DNA of 64,000 nt from Duganella lactea (GTDB lineage: Bacteria > Pseudomonadota > Gammaproteobacteria > Burkholderiales > Burkholderiaceae_D). The stretch's first letter is position 1. Each line of letters opens with the position of its first letter. Under the pieces are notes generated by a model. The model did not search any database. It saw nothing but the letters and a program-made list of their open reading frames with translations, and was not told the origin of the DNA. The position numbers and the translations under genes are program-made. The DNA is taken from contig NZ_WWCP01000003.1 in assembly GCF_009857505.1 (NCBI RefSeq), positions 94,686-158,685 on the forward strand, given 5' to 3'. Shown piece after piece: positions 47,353 through 57,061 of the stretch.

Positions 47353-48146
47353 CGCATTTCGGCCAGCGCGAACGCGCCGCCGTGGTAGGTCACCGTGGCG
47401 TTCTTGTCCGGGTAGTCGCCGCTGTCCGGGAACAGGTGGTCGAACTGCGACGAGCTGTCTTTCGGCTTGTAGCCCAGGTGCGACGCCTTGCTGTTGTCCC
47501 ACCAGGCCACGTCGTTGTTGGACATGCCGAATAACACGGTGAAGCCGACGCGCGTGGCGAACAGCGAACGGCGCAGCGCTTCCACCAGGTCGTCGTAGCT
47601 CAGCCACGTGACCATCATGCGGCGGTCCTTCGGTTCCGGGAACGAGGAGCCGATGCGCAGGCTCACGGTTTCCAGGCCGGTGCGGTCCCAGTAGTAGCTG
47701 GCCAACTGCTCGCCGAAGCATTTGCTGACGCCGTAGAACGAATCCGGACGGGTCGGCGCGGTGGCATCGATGTAGTCGGTGTTGCGGTAAAAACCCACCG
47801 TGTGGTTCGAGCTGGCGAACACGATGCGTTTGACGCCTTGCTTGTGCGCCGCCTCGTAGACGTTGGCGGTGCCCAGGATATTGGCGTGCATGATGTTTTC
47901 AAAGGTGTTCTCGGTCGAGATGCCGCCGAAGTGCAGCACCGCGTCCACGCCTTCCATCATCCGCATGACGGCGGCCTTGTCGGCCAGGTCGCACTGGACG
48001 ATTTCCTCGCCCTCGCGCGCTTCGCCCATGTCGGCGATATCCGACAGCACCACCACATCCGCCCAAGGCTTGATGTGGTCGCGCAGAACTTTACCGAGGC
48101 CGCCGGCGGCGCCGGTCAGCAGCAGTCGTTTGAATGGCTTGCTCAT
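47340..48146 (-). CDS. udh: Uronate dehydrogenase
   Basis: This 268-residue NAD-dependent short-chain/epimerase-fold enzyme has the Rossmann loop LLLTGAAGGLGKVLRD, VLHFGGIS, FASSNHTVGFY and the catalytic YGVSK (SFYGVSKCFGE). These match bacterial uronate dehydrogenases that oxidise D-galacturonate or D-glucuronate to the aldarolactone. It is downstream of garD on the same strand with 28 bases between, so the two form a short operon. It is the first enzyme of the oxidative galacturonate route whose other steps are encoded at 60823-64000. Confidence 0.92.
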   Translation of the reverse strand: MSKPFKRLLLTGAAGGLGKVLRDHIKPWADVVVLSDIADMGEAREGEEIVQCDLADKAAVMRMMEGVDAVLHFGGISTENTFENIMHANILGTANVYEAAHKQGVKRIVFASSNHTVGFYRNTDYIDATAPTRPDSFYGVSKCFGEQLASYYWDRTGLETVSLRIGSSFPEPKDRRMMVTWLSYDDLVEALRRSLFATRVGFTVLFGMSNNDVAWWDNSKASHLGYKPKDSSSQFDHLFPDSGDYPDKNATVTYHGGAFALAEMRYKD

Positions 48147-48174
48147 GTTATCTCCGTTGTTGATTATCTTGAGC

Positions 48175-49740
48175 TTACGTCACTGGGGCCGGATTGAACA
48201 GAACGAGCGCGTTATGCAGCTTCCATTTTTCTGCCCAGGTTTCCTTGCCGCTGGCGACATCGAGCAGCATGTGGAACATCTCCCAGCCCACTTCCGCGAT
48301 GGTGGCCTCGCCGCTGGCGATGCGGCCGGCGTTGATGTCCATCAGATCGTGCCAGCGGTTGGCCAGATCGTTGCGGGTGGCGACTTTAATCACCGGCACC
48401 TCGGCCAGGCCGTAGGGCGTGCCGCGACCGGTGGTGAAAATATGCACGTTCATGCCGGCCGCCAGTTGCAGTGTGCCGCAAATGAAATCGCTGGCCGGCG
48501 TGGCGGCGTAGATCAGGCCTTTCTGCGTCAGCTTCTCGCCTGGCGACAGCACGCCCGAAATCGGCGCGCTGCCCGACTTGACGATCGAGCCCATGGCCTT
48601 CTCGACGATGTTCGACAAACCGCCCTTCTTGTTGCCCGGCGTGGTGTTAGCGCTGCGGTCAACGCCACCGCGGGTCAGGTATTCGTCGTACCAGGCCATC
48701 TCGCGGATCATGGCGTCGGCCACTTCCGGCGTGGTTGCGCGCGAGGTCAGTTGGTCGATGCCGTCGCGCACTTCGGTCACTTCCGAGAACATCACGGTGG
48801 CGCCGGCGCGCACCAGCAGGTCGGTGGCAAAGCCCACCGCAGGATTCGCGGTGACGCCGGAGAAGGCGTCGCTGCCGCCACATTGCACGCCCACCACCAG
48901 CTCCGAGGCCGGCACGGTTTCGCGCTGGCGCTTGTTCAGCTCAGCGAGGTTTTTCTCGGCCTGCTTCATGATCGATTCGATCATCGACATGAAGCCGACG
49001 TGCTGCGCGTCCTGCAGACAGACCAGGCCCGGATCGGCGCCGCCGGCGTTCTGGATCGGGATCGAGCCTTTCGGGAACAGGCGCGTCGGCTGCAGCTTCT
49101 CGCAGCCCAGGCTGACCACCATGGCCTGGCCGCCGAAGTTCGGATTGAGCGCGATATTGCGGATGGTGCGGATCGGAATCGGCGCGCCCGGCGCATCGAT
49201 CGCCACGCCGCAGCCGTAGGTGTGCTCCAGGCCCACCACGTCGTCGACGTTGGGGTATTTCGGCAGCAGTTCTTGCTTGATGCGCTCGACGGCGAATTCC
49301 ACCACGCCCGACACGCACTGCACGGTGGTGGTGATGGCCAGGATGTTGCGCGTGCCAACGCTGCCGTCCGGATTGCGATAGCCCTGGAAGGTGTAGCCGT
49401 CCAGCGGCTCCATTGGCGGCGGCTTGACGGTGGCGATCGGCAGGCCGTCCAGCTCGCGCGCGGCCGGCATCGCGACATTGTGCTCGGCCAGCCAGCTGCC
49501 GGCCGGCAGGTCGTGCGTGGCAAAGCCGATGGTCACGTTGTAACGGATCACGCGGTCGCCGGACTTCAGGTCGCGCAGCGCCACCTTGTGGCCTTGCGGG
49601 ATCGCTTCCAGCAGGGTCAAACCATTCGGAAACACGGCGCCGGCCGGCAGGCCGCCGTCGTTGACGACAATCGCGACATTATCGTTGTCGTGCATGAGGA
49701 TGTAGCGCGGCGTATGGTTGGCGCTCGTCGGAGTTGTCAT
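48175..49740 (-). CDS. garD: Galactarate dehydratase
   Basis: The protein has 521 residues, nearly the E. coli GarD length. [96 protein letters not shown] and the end FNPAPVT agree closely with GarD across the whole length, so altronate dehydratase (UxaA) is less likely. It dehydrates galactarate to 5-dehydro-4-deoxyglucarate, the substrate of KdgD at the window end. It is divergent from the GntR regulator, with three TGGYCTGACCA sites in the shared 278-base intergenic region. Confidence 0.94.
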   Translation of the reverse strand: MTTPTSANHTPRYILMHDNDNVAIVVNDGGLPAGAVFPNGLTLLEAIPQGHKVALRDLKSGDRVIRYNVTIGFATHDLPAGSWLAEHNVAMPAARELDGLPIATVKPPPMEPLDGYTFQGYRNPDGSVGTRNILAITTTVQCVSGVVEFAVERIKQELLPKYPNVDDVVGLEHTYGCGVAIDAPGAPIPIRTIRNIALNPNFGGQAMVVSLGCEKLQPTRLFPKGSIPIQNAGGADPGLVCLQDAQHVGFMSMIESIMKQAEKNLAELNKRQRETVPASELVVGVQCGGSDAFSGVTANPAVGFATDLLVRAGATVMFSEVTEVRDGIDQLTSRATTPEVADAMIREMAWYDEYLTRGGVDRSANTTPGNKKGGLSNIVEKAMGSIVKSGSAPISGVLSPGEKLTQKGLIYAATPASDFICGTLQLAAGMNVHIFTTGRGTPYGLAEVPVIKVATRNDLANRWHDLMDINAGRIASGEATIAEVGWEMFHMLLDVASGKETWAEKWKLHNALVLFNPAPVT

Positions 49741-49772
49741 CTAGAATTCCTACGTTGTTTTTTGGTCTCTTA

Positions 49773-49789
49773 AAGTGGTCTGACCACTT
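49773..49789. promoter_or_regulatory. GntR/FadR-type operator O1 (perfect palindrome)
   Basis: AAGTGGTCTGACCACTT, a perfect 8-1-8 palindrome with the FadR-subfamily core TGGTCNGACCA. It lies 33 bases upstream of the garD start. A further TTGGTCT half-site is at 49762-49768. Confidence 0.8.
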
Positions 49790-49949
49790 CTGTTATAGGT
49801 CGGCCGACTTCAGGTTGTGGTCTGCACGCCACAGCCTGAAAACCGCATGTTTACTGGGGTTTGCGTCTGTAAACATCGGTGCCAGGGGGCTGCTCCATGA
49901 ATCGAGTATGCCAGTTTACGATTAATTTGGCTAGTCCACATTGCACATT

Positions 49950-49979
49950 TGGTCTGACCACCTTAGAATGGCCTGACCA
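49950..49979. promoter_or_regulatory. GntR/FadR-type operators O2 and O3
   Basis: TGGTCTGACCA (49950-49960) and TGGCCTGACCA (49969-49979) have centres 19 bases apart and lie 40-69 bases before the GntR start. O2 equals the O1 core; O3 differs by one base. They would allow autoregulation and cooperative control of garD-udh. Confidence 0.8.
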
Positions 49980-50018
49980 GATGGCAAACCAATAGCCACG
50001 AAAATTATACGAGACATC

Positions 50019-50723
50019 ATGCTGAAAAAACCCGTCCCATTCGCCGGCGATACCGCCCACGAGCCGCGCCTGTATCGCGTGGTGGCGGACCGCATTCAGG
50101 AACTCATCCGCAACGAACACATCGCCGCCGGCGAGCGCCTGCCGTCGGAGCGCGACCTCGCCACCAAACTCAGCGTCAGCCGCGCCTCGCTGCGCGAGGC
50201 GCTGATCGCGCTGGAACTGGGCGGCGTGATCGAAGTGCGCGGCGGTTCCGGCGTGTATGTCAGCGAAGTGCCCGAGCCGCCGGTCAGCGATCTGGCCGAA
50301 GCCGGCCCCGGCCCGTTCGAGGTGCTGTCGGCGCGCCGCCTGATCGAATCCGAGATCGCCGCCATCGCCGCCCGCGTGGCCACCGACAGCGCCATCGACG
50401 CCATCATGCAGGCGGTGATCGAGATGGAAACCAACCACGACCATTACGCCAGCAACGAGCAGGCCGACCGCAACTTCCACCTGGCCATCGCGCGCGCCAC
50501 CGGCAACAGCGCGCTGGTCGGATCGCTGAACTATCTGTGGGACCAGCGCGGCCGCCTGTGGCACAAGCTCAAGGAACACTTCCAGACCGAGGAACTGCGT
50601 CAGGAAACGCTGAAGGACCACCGCCGCATCCTGGAGGCGATCGCCGCCCACGATCCGGCGGCGGCGCGCAAGGCCATGCGCGCCCACCTCGAACGCGTCA
50701 CCCGCACGTTCTCGCGCGGCTAG
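50019..50723 (+). CDS. GntR-family regulator, FadR subfamily (hexuronate-type)
   Basis: The protein has 234 residues. The N-terminal winged helix RVVADRIQELIRNEHIAAGERLPSERDLATKLSVSRASLREALIALELGGVIEVR is followed by an all-helical FCD domain (VLSARRLIESEIAAIAARVA, ADRNFHLAIARATGNSAL, HRRILEAIAAHDPAAARKAMRAHL). The Asp and His residues there usually bind a metal. Similarity and context suggest an ExuR/UxuR-like repressor relieved by uronate or aldarate. Three matching operator copies lie upstream. The exact ligand is unknown. Confidence 0.92.
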   Translation: MLKKPVPFAGDTAHEPRLYRVVADRIQELIRNEHIAAGERLPSERDLATKLSVSRASLREALIALELGGVIEVRGGSGVYVSEVPEPPVSDLAEAGPGPFEVLSARRLIESEIAAIAARVATDSAIDAIMQAVIEMETNHDHYASNEQADRNFHLAIARATGNSALVGSLNYLWDQRGRLWHKLKEHFQTEELRQETLKDHRRILEAIAAHDPAAARKAMRAHLERVTRTFSRG

Positions 50724-50811
50724 AAAGGATAGGCAGCAACGCAGGGCCGGCCTCGATGCCGGTCCGCGACAATAAAGAAAAAACAATCAAGTTATCGACC
50801 GGCTCGACCTC

Positions 50812-50839
50812 GGCCGCCCTTTGTCTGCACAAAGCGGCC
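50812..50839 (+). other. Bulged hairpin in the TonB-receptor leader
   Basis: GGCCGC-cc-TTTGT pairs with ACAAA-GCGGCC (11 bp, 2-base bulge, 4-base loop), about 100 bases before the receptor ATG. No T-run follows. It may be a leader structure; a regulatory role is not shown. Confidence 0.4.
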
Positions 50840-50937
50840 CTCGTCACAGCGGCACGGAGTACGCGAGGTGCTCCAATCACGCAAACCGCACGCCAGCGCT
50901 GCGTATAACTTTATTCAAGAGACGAAGGAGACGTACC

Positions 50938-53655
50938 ATGAAGTCCCAGTATCCGGTGAAGCACCGTTCCGCCCAACCACGCCTGCTGCTGTCGGCGATT
51001 AGCCTGGCCGTGCTGGCGTTGACCAATCAGGCATCCGCGCAATCCGACGATGCCAACATGACCCGTGTCGAAGTGACCGGTTCGAGCATCAAACGCGTCG
51101 CCAACGAGGCATCGTTGCCGGTCACCAGCATCAAGGCCGAGGACATGGTCAAGCAGGGCATGACCACGCTGGCCGACTTCATGATGGCGCTGCCGCAATC
51201 GGCCTCGCTGGCGCCGTCCAACGCCGGCTCGGGCACCAACATCAATCTGCGCGGCCTGGGCGTGAACCGTACCCTGGTGCTGCTGAACGGCCGCCGCCTG
51301 GCCAACGAGGCCATCGCCGACGGCTACGCCAACCTGGACGTGATCCCGATGAGCGCGATCGCGCGCGTCGAGGTGCTGCGCGACGGCGCCTCCTCGATCT
51401 ACGGCTCGGACGCCATCGGCGGCGTGGTCAACTTCATCACCAAGACCCAGTTCGACGGCCTGCAACTGACCGCGCAAGCGGTGCAGCCGGAGAAAAAAGG
51501 CGGCGGCGACGAGCAGCGCGTGACCGCCACCTGGGGCAAGGGCAACCTGCAAACCGATGGCTGGAACGTCTACGCCACCGTCGACGCCCACCAGCGCACC
51601 GCGCTGGCCGCCTCTGACCGCGCCTACCTGAGCTCGGTCGACAAACTGACGCAACTGGGCCGCGCGCCGACCCTGGGCACCGGCGGCAACGCCACCCCGG
51701 CCAACTTCACCACGCCGACCAACAAAACCGCGCAGAACCCTTATGGTACCCGCGGCTGCCTGGCGCCCTACTCGATCGCCGGCCAGAAAGGCACCTGCGT
51801 CATCGACAACAACGAGTACGGCAACGCGCTGTACGCCAACCAGCAGGTGACCTTCTACGCCCGCGGCACGTTGAAACTGAGCGAAGACCACACCGTCAGC
51901 ATCGATTACTCGCGCGGCGAGGAATTCATCAAGGCTACCCGCAACCCAACCAACGCGCTGGCCGTCAAGGGCGTGGCGCCGATCCTGCCGTCGACCAGCA
52001 AATGGTATCCGGGTGGCAGCGGCGGCGTCCCCGCCGTGGCCGGCCTGAACAACGCGCCGCTGACCGTGACCTGGGCGGTGGCCGATCTGGGCGCCGCCAC
52101 CACCAAGGACGTGCAGCTGAACCAGCGCGTCGCCGTCACCGACGAAGGCATCATCGGCGGCTGGGACTACAAGGCCGGCCTGGTGATCGGTATCTCTAAC
52201 CGCGACAACTACTACGACTCCGGTTACGTGATCGGCCAGGGCCTGATCGACGGCCTGAAAAACGGCAAGCTCAACCCGTTCGGCCTGCAGGACGCCGACG
52301 GCAAGGCCTACCTGGCTTCGATCGGCGTCGACGGCGCCAAGAACCGCACGTCGAAATCGACCTTCACCGGCGTCGACTTCACCGCCAGCAAGGCGCTGAT
52401 GGAACTGTCGGGCGGCTCACTGGCCCTGGCGGTCGGCGCCGACCTGCACCGCGACACCACCGAAGACACCAAGCTGGCCATCGTCTCGGACGTCACCTAC
52501 GCCAACACCAGCCCATCGCACGGCGAAGGCCAGCGCAACGTGGCGGCACTGTTCGCCGAGATCAACGCACCGGTCACCAAGACGCTGGAACTGAACGGCG
52601 CCGTGCGCGCCGACCATTTCAACGACTTCGGCACCACCGTCAATCCGAAGATCAGCTTCCGCTGGGAACCGGCCAAGCAACTGATGTTCCGCGGCTCGGC
52701 CAACACCGGCTTCCGCGCGCCGACGCTGTTCGACGCCTACGGCTACCGCCTGCCCGGCGCCACCGGCCTGACCGCCGCCAAATGGGATGACCCGCTGCTG
52801 TGCCCTGGCGGCACGCCAGGCGTGGCCGGCACCGGCACGCCAGTGGCCGGCCAGGTCGCGGCCAATGTCTGCAACGTGCAGCTGCCAAAACAGACCGGCT
52901 CCAACGCCGGCCTGAAACCGGAAAAATCGAAAGGCTACACGCTCGGTGTGGTGATGGAACCGTTCAAGGACGCCACGCTGTCGCTGGACTACTGGAACAT
53001 CCGCATGACTGACATGCTGGCCAACCTGCCGGAGCAAGTGTACTTCCTGGATCCGGTCAAGTACGCCGCCTATTTCGTGCGTAACGCCGACGGCACGCTG
53101 AACTACCTGAACAACACCACCATGAACCTGGGTGGCCAGAAGGCGGCCGGTATCGACGTTTCCGCGTCCTACGTGTTCCCGAAAACCTCGTATGGCACCT
53201 TCCGCGTGAATCTGGACGGCACCTACCTGACGCAGTTCGACAACCAGCTGTTCGACGGCAGCCCGTTCGTGTCCAACATCGGCCAGTTCGGCGTGGCCAG
53301 CAACGGCACCACGTCGAGCTTCCCGATCATCACCTACCGCTGGAAGCACACGCTGCGTCTGAACTGGGCCTCGGGTAACTGGAACAGCACGCTGACCCAG
53401 AACTACAACTCGAAGTACACCGACCAGAACCTGGTGGCCAAGCAATACTGGCGCGACATCAACTCGTACAAGCTGTGGAACGTGACCACCACTTACAACG
53501 GCTTCAAGAACGTGCAGATCACCGCCGGCATCACCAACCTGTTCAACGCCGAACCGCCTGCGACCAACCACAGCGGGTATACCTTCGGTTACCTGAGCAG
53601 CGCCGCCAGCCCGATCGGCCGCTCCTACAACGTGCGTGCAACCTACACGTTCTGA
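50938..53655 (+). CDS. TonB-dependent outer-membrane receptor (probable oligogalacturonide uptake)
   Basis: The protein has 905 residues. A signal peptide ending near NQASAQSDD and a TonB-box-like TRVEVTGSSIKR precede the plug (LPVTSIKAEDMVKQG, INLRGLGVNRTLVLLNGRRL, VEVLRDGASSIYGSDAIGGVVNFIT). A beta-barrel of about 22 strands ends RSYNVRATYTF with terminal Phe. Receptors of this large class import substrates using TonB energy. The ATG at 50938 has GAAGGAGACG upstream. The substrate, pectin fragments, is inferred from the enzymes that follow. A strong terminator separates it from them. Confidence 0.93.
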   Translation: MKSQYPVKHRSAQPRLLLSAISLAVLALTNQASAQSDDANMTRVEVTGSSIKRVANEASLPVTSIKAEDMVKQGMTTLADFMMALPQSASLAPSNAGSGTNINLRGLGVNRTLVLLNGRRLANEAIADGYANLDVIPMSAIARVEVLRDGASSIYGSDAIGGVVNFITKTQFDGLQLTAQAVQPEKKGGGDEQRVTATWGKGNLQTDGWNVYATVDAHQRTALAASDRAYLSSVDKLTQLGRAPTLGTGGNATPANFTTPTNKTAQNPYGTRGCLAPYSIAGQKGTCVIDNNEYGNALYANQQVTFYARGTLKLSEDHTVSIDYSRGEEFIKATRNPTNALAVKGVAPILPSTSKWYPGGSGGVPAVAGLNNAPLTVTWAVADLGAATTKDVQLNQRVAVTDEGIIGGWDYKAGLVIGISNRDNYYDSGYVIGQGLIDGLKNGKLNPFGLQDADGKAYLASIGVDGAKNRTSKSTFTGVDFTASKALMELSGGSLALAVGADLHRDTTEDTKLAIVSDVTYANTSPSHGEGQRNVAALFAEINAPVTKTLELNGAVRADHFNDFGTTVNPKISFRWEPAKQLMFRGSANTGFRAPTLFDAYGYRLPGATGLTAAKWDDPLLCPGGTPGVAGTGTPVAGQVAANVCNVQLPKQTGSNAGLKPEKSKGYTLGVVMEPFKDATLSLDYWNIRMTDMLANLPEQVYFLDPVKYAAYFVRNADGTLNYLNNTTMNLGGQKAAGIDVSASYVFPKTSYGTFRVNLDGTYLTQFDNQLFDGSPFVSNIGQFGVASNGTTSSFPIITYRWKHTLRLNWASGNWNSTLTQNYNSKYTDQNLVAKQYWRDINSYKLWNVTTTYNGFKNVQITAGITNLFNAEPPATNHSGYTFGYLSSAASPIGRSYNVRATYTF

Positions 53656-53698
53656 TGAAAGCGTGGCGGCATAAACCGCGTCACGCCGCCTGAGTATC

Positions 53699-53735
53699 GG
53701 GCGCCGGACCGCATCGCGGCCGGCGCCCTTTTTTT
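53699..53735 (+). terminator. Intrinsic terminator after the TonB receptor
   Basis: GGGCGCCGG / CCGGCGCCC (9 bp) with a 12-base loop and seven T. It lies 43 bases after the receptor stop and ends 11 bases before the next ATG, so the enzyme genes either depend on readthrough or start from a promoter in the receptor's 3' end. Confidence 0.9.
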
Positions 53736-53746
53736 AGGATAGTTTC

Positions 53747-54526
53747 ATGAAATTTCTACTTTCCCTGAGCACCGCGCTGGCCTTGTTTGCCGGCGCCACC
53801 CAAGCGGCCGAGAAACCGGTACGCTTCATCCTGGTCGGCGATTCGACCATGGCCAGCAACAGCGGCTACGGCGACGCCTTTTGCGCGCGCGTCAACCGCG
53901 CCAATACCTGCATCAATCTCGCCAAGGGCGGCCGCAGCTCCGCCAGCTTCCGCGCAGAAGGCCGATGGGCCGAGGTGGAGGGCCTGCTACGCGGCGCCGA
54001 TGCCTACCGCAAAACCTATGTGCTGATCCAGTTCGGCCACAACGATCAGCCGGGTAAACCTGGCCGCTCGACCGACCTGCAAACCGAATTCCCCGTCAAT
54101 ATGACGCGCTACGCGCAGGAAGTGCAGGCGCTCGGTGGCGTGCCGGTGCTGGTAACGCCGCTGACGCGTCGCACCTTCAAGGCCGGCGTGCTCGAAAACA
54201 ACCTGGCGCCGTGGGCCGACGTGGTGCGCGCCACCGCCGCCGCGCAGCACACGCCGCTGCTGGACCTGAACGCCGACAGCTACGCCGCCGTCCAGGCCAT
54301 GGGCCAGGACCAGGCCGATACGCTGGCCATGGTGCCGCGTCCGGACGGCTACGGCGAGCCGGCCGCCGCCGGCAAGGTGGAAGTGGCCGGCGCCGCCAAA
54401 ACCGCCTTCGACCGCACCCACCTTGGCGCCAAGGGCGCCGCCTACTTCTCGCGAATGGTCATGGAAGAGCTCAAACGCGCCGTGCCGGAAACGGCCGGCC
54501 AATTCAAACCGGAGAACGAGCAGTGA
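53747..54526 (+). CDS. Rhamnogalacturonan acetylesterase-like SGNH hydrolase
   Basis: This 259-residue exported protein has the signal peptide MKFLLSLSTALALFAGATQA. SGNH blocks: I (ILVGDSTMA, catalytic Ser), II (NLAKGGRSS), III (QFGHNDQPG) and V (DRTHLGAKG, Asp and His). The RGAE family (CE12) matches this layout and removes acetyl groups from rhamnogalacturonan or pectin, opening it to depolymerases. It overlaps the following GH28-CE8 gene by one base (TGATG). Confidence 0.9.
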   Translation: MKFLLSLSTALALFAGATQAAEKPVRFILVGDSTMASNSGYGDAFCARVNRANTCINLAKGGRSSASFRAEGRWAEVEGLLRGADAYRKTYVLIQFGHNDQPGKPGRSTDLQTEFPVNMTRYAQEVQALGGVPVLVTPLTRRTFKAGVLENNLAPWADVVRATAAAQHTPLLDLNADSYAAVQAMGQDQADTLAMVPRPDGYGEPAAAGKVEVAGAAKTAFDRTHLGAKGAAYFSRMVMEELKRAVPETAGQFKPENEQ

Positions 54527-57051
54527 TGACCTACCGCTATTCCGTCGGCCTGGCAGTGTTGCTGGCCACCGGCGCGGCACATACCCAGGACAGCCGCACC
54601 GTCAACGAGCCGGCGCCGCCGCCGTCCTGCACCGTGCTGGCGACCGGCGCGGGCGCGGACGATACCGCGCGCATCCAGACCGCCATCGACGGCTGCCAGC
54701 GCGGCCAGGCGGTGCGGCTATCGGCGGGCGGCTTCGTCGCCGGCCCGCTGACCTTGCGCAGCGGTGTCAGCCTGCTGCTCGACAGCGGCGCCACGCTACG
54801 AGCCAGCATCAATCCCAAACTGTATGACCGCGGCGCCGGCACTTGCGGCACCATCGACAAACAGGGACGCGGCTGCAAGCCTTTCATCACCCTCGACAAC
54901 GTCAAAGGCAGCGGCATCTATGGCGAGGGCGTGATCGACGGCCAGGGCGGCCGCGTGATCGACGGCGGCAGCGAATCGTGGTGGCAGCTCGCCCGCCGCG
55001 CGCAAAAGGAAGACGCGCGCCAGAACGTGCCGCGCCTGCTCGAAATCACCAACGCCAGCGACATCACGCTGCACAAGATCACGCTGCGCAATTCGCCCAA
55101 CTTCCACGTTACGCTGAACCGGGTGGACGGCTTCACCGCGTGGGGCGTGCGCATCGACACGCCGGCGGACGCGCGCAACACCGACGGCATCGATCCGATC
55201 TCGTCGCGCAACGTCACCATCGCCTACAGCCATATCCGCACCGGCGACGACAACGTCGCCATCAAGGCCGGCAACAACGGGCCGACCGAAAACATCTCCA
55301 TCCTGCACAACCGCTTCTACAGCGGCCATGGCATGTCCATCGGCAGCGAGACCAATGGCGGCGTGCGCCGCGTGCTGGTCGAGGACCTGAGCATGGACGG
55401 CACCACCTCCGGCCTGCGCATCAAGAGCGACGTCTCGCGCGGCGGCGTGGTGGACCAGATCAGCTATCGCAACGTGTGCCTGCGCGACGTCAAAACGCCG
55501 ATCGATATCAGCGGCCGCTATGACAAGAAAGCCAGGGGCTCGCTGCTGCCGGTCTTCACCAACATCCGCTTTGATGATGTGCACAGCGTCACGCCGGGAC
55601 GGGTGGTGGTGGAAGGCTACGACGAACAGCACCCGGTGCGGGTCGAGCAGCGCAACGTCAGCATCAACGACCCCGCCGCCTGCGCCAACCGCTTCGCGCC
55701 CTTCCCGGTCGCCGCCGCCAGCCCGCGGCCGCAACTCACGCCCGAGCAGGCGAAGCAGTTTTCATATAGCGAAGTGCTGAAGTACGTGGGCGAAGCCGGC
55801 AAGGAACGCATCGATCCATGGGACCCGCTGGCCGATCCGCTGGCGAAAGGCGCCGCGTTCACGCCGGACTATATCGTCGACAAGACGGCGACGGCCGACG
55901 GCGTGCGCACCTTTAACAGCGTACAGGAAGCCGTCAACCGCGCGGTGCTGGACAGCGCCGCGCAACCCGCCAAGCGGCTGTATGTGCTGCTGAAGCCCGG
56001 CGTGTATGCGGAACTGGTCTACCTGCCCTCCGAGGCGGCGCCGATCACGCTGTACGGCGAAGGCAAGGACGCCGCGGCCACCCGCATCACCGCCAGGCTG
56101 GAAGCGTCGATGACCGGCGCCGCCTATGCGGCCGCGCACGGCGCGCAGTTCACCCGCGCGCCGGCGACGATCCAGGCCATGTTCGCCAGCGTCAGGGAGC
56201 GTGCGCAGATCGGCACCTTCGGCACGCAAACCGTCTGGGCCAAAAACAACGGCTTCCAGGCGCGCAACCTGACCTTCGAGAACGGCTACAACAAGGACAC
56301 CGGCAACGCCCGCGCCGAGTCGCTCCCCAACATCAACAACATCCATCATCAGGCGCTGGCGCTGAGCGTGGACGGCGTGGACAAGGCGCAGTTCGAGAAC
56401 GTTCGCCTGATCGGCTTTCAGGACACGCTGTTCCTGAAGTCGCCGCAGGTGGGCAGCACGGTGCGCAGCTTCTTCAACAAGTCTTACATCGAAGGCGATG
56501 TCGACTTCATTTTCGGCGACAGCACCGCCTACTTCCACCAGAGCGAGGTGCGCACGCTGGGCGACCGTGGCGTGTCCTATGCCGCCGCACCGAACACGCA
56601 TGTGAAGACCCGCTACGGCTTCGTGTTCGACCAGGTGCGCTTCACGCACGAGGGCAAGAAGAACGGCGACTTTTACCTGCTGCGCCAGTGGTTCTCCGGC
56701 TCGCGCTGCACGCCCTATGCGCCGCTCGCGGTGGAAGGCTACCGCTGCACCTACGGCGCGGTGAATGTCTACCAGGCGCCAACCGGCACCATCGCCCGCA
56801 GCTCGCTGGAAGCGGTGGGCAAGATGGTGGTGCTCAATTCGCGCATCGGCCCGCACATCAACCGCCAGCAACCATGGCATGACTGGAACAAGAAAGGCAG
56901 CATCTCCTACCGTCCGGCGCAGTACAACTCGGACGACTACTGGAAAAACCTTGTCGCCGCCGGCATCGATCCCGTCAAGGATCTCGGCTATACGCAACCA
57001 CCTTCACCGGTCGATATCTTCCTCGGTGAATTCAACAACTCGGACGAATAA
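54526..57051 (+). CDS. Bifunctional pectinase: GH28 polygalacturonase plus CE8 pectin methylesterase
   Basis: The protein has 841 residues with a signal peptide (YSVGLAVLLATGAAHT). Domain 1 (about 35-420) is GH28: N218-T-D-G, G240-D-D, S266-G-H-G and R298-I-K form the complete catalytic set. Domain 2 (about 500-841) is CE8: Q609-ALAL, FQ632-D633-TL, D660-FIFG and R720-Q-W, so acid/base Asp, nucleophile Asp, oxyanion Gln and binding Arg/Trp are all present. One protein could de-esterify and cut homogalacturonan. Both activities look intact. The start overlaps the acetylesterase stop, and the next gene begins 10 bases after this stop. Confidence 0.92.
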   Translation: MTYRYSVGLAVLLATGAAHTQDSRTVNEPAPPPSCTVLATGAGADDTARIQTAIDGCQRGQAVRLSAGGFVAGPLTLRSGVSLLLDSGATLRASINPKLYDRGAGTCGTIDKQGRGCKPFITLDNVKGSGIYGEGVIDGQGGRVIDGGSESWWQLARRAQKEDARQNVPRLLEITNASDITLHKITLRNSPNFHVTLNRVDGFTAWGVRIDTPADARNTDGIDPISSRNVTIAYSHIRTGDDNVAIKAGNNGPTENISILHNRFYSGHGMSIGSETNGGVRRVLVEDLSMDGTTSGLRIKSDVSRGGVVDQISYRNVCLRDVKTPIDISGRYDKKARGSLLPVFTNIRFDDVHSVTPGRVVVEGYDEQHPVRVEQRNVSINDPAACANRFAPFPVAAASPRPQLTPEQAKQFSYSEVLKYVGEAGKERIDPWDPLADPLAKGAAFTPDYIVDKTATADGVRTFNSVQEAVNRAVLDSAAQPAKRLYVLLKPGVYAELVYLPSEAAPITLYGEGKDAAATRITARLEASMTGAAYAAAHGAQFTRAPATIQAMFASVRERAQIGTFGTQTVWAKNNGFQARNLTFENGYNKDTGNARAESLPNINNIHHQALALSVDGVDKAQFENVRLIGFQDTLFLKSPQVGSTVRSFFNKSYIEGDVDFIFGDSTAYFHQSEVRTLGDRGVSYAAAPNTHVKTRYGFVFDQVRFTHEGKKNGDFYLLRQWFSGSRCTPYAPLAVEGYRCTYGAVNVYQAPTGTIARSSLEAVGKMVVLNSRIGPHINRQQPWHDWNKKGSISYRPAQYNSDDYWKNLVAAGIDPVKDLGYTQPPSPVDIFLGEFNNSDE

Positions 57052-57061
57052 GGAATACAGC

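Noticed and set aside
48175..49740. Altronate dehydratase UxaA as the identity of the dehydratase
   Set aside because: The residues agree with E. coli GarD along the whole length, including the [22 protein letters not shown] and FNPAPVT segments. No uxaB or uxaC is present.
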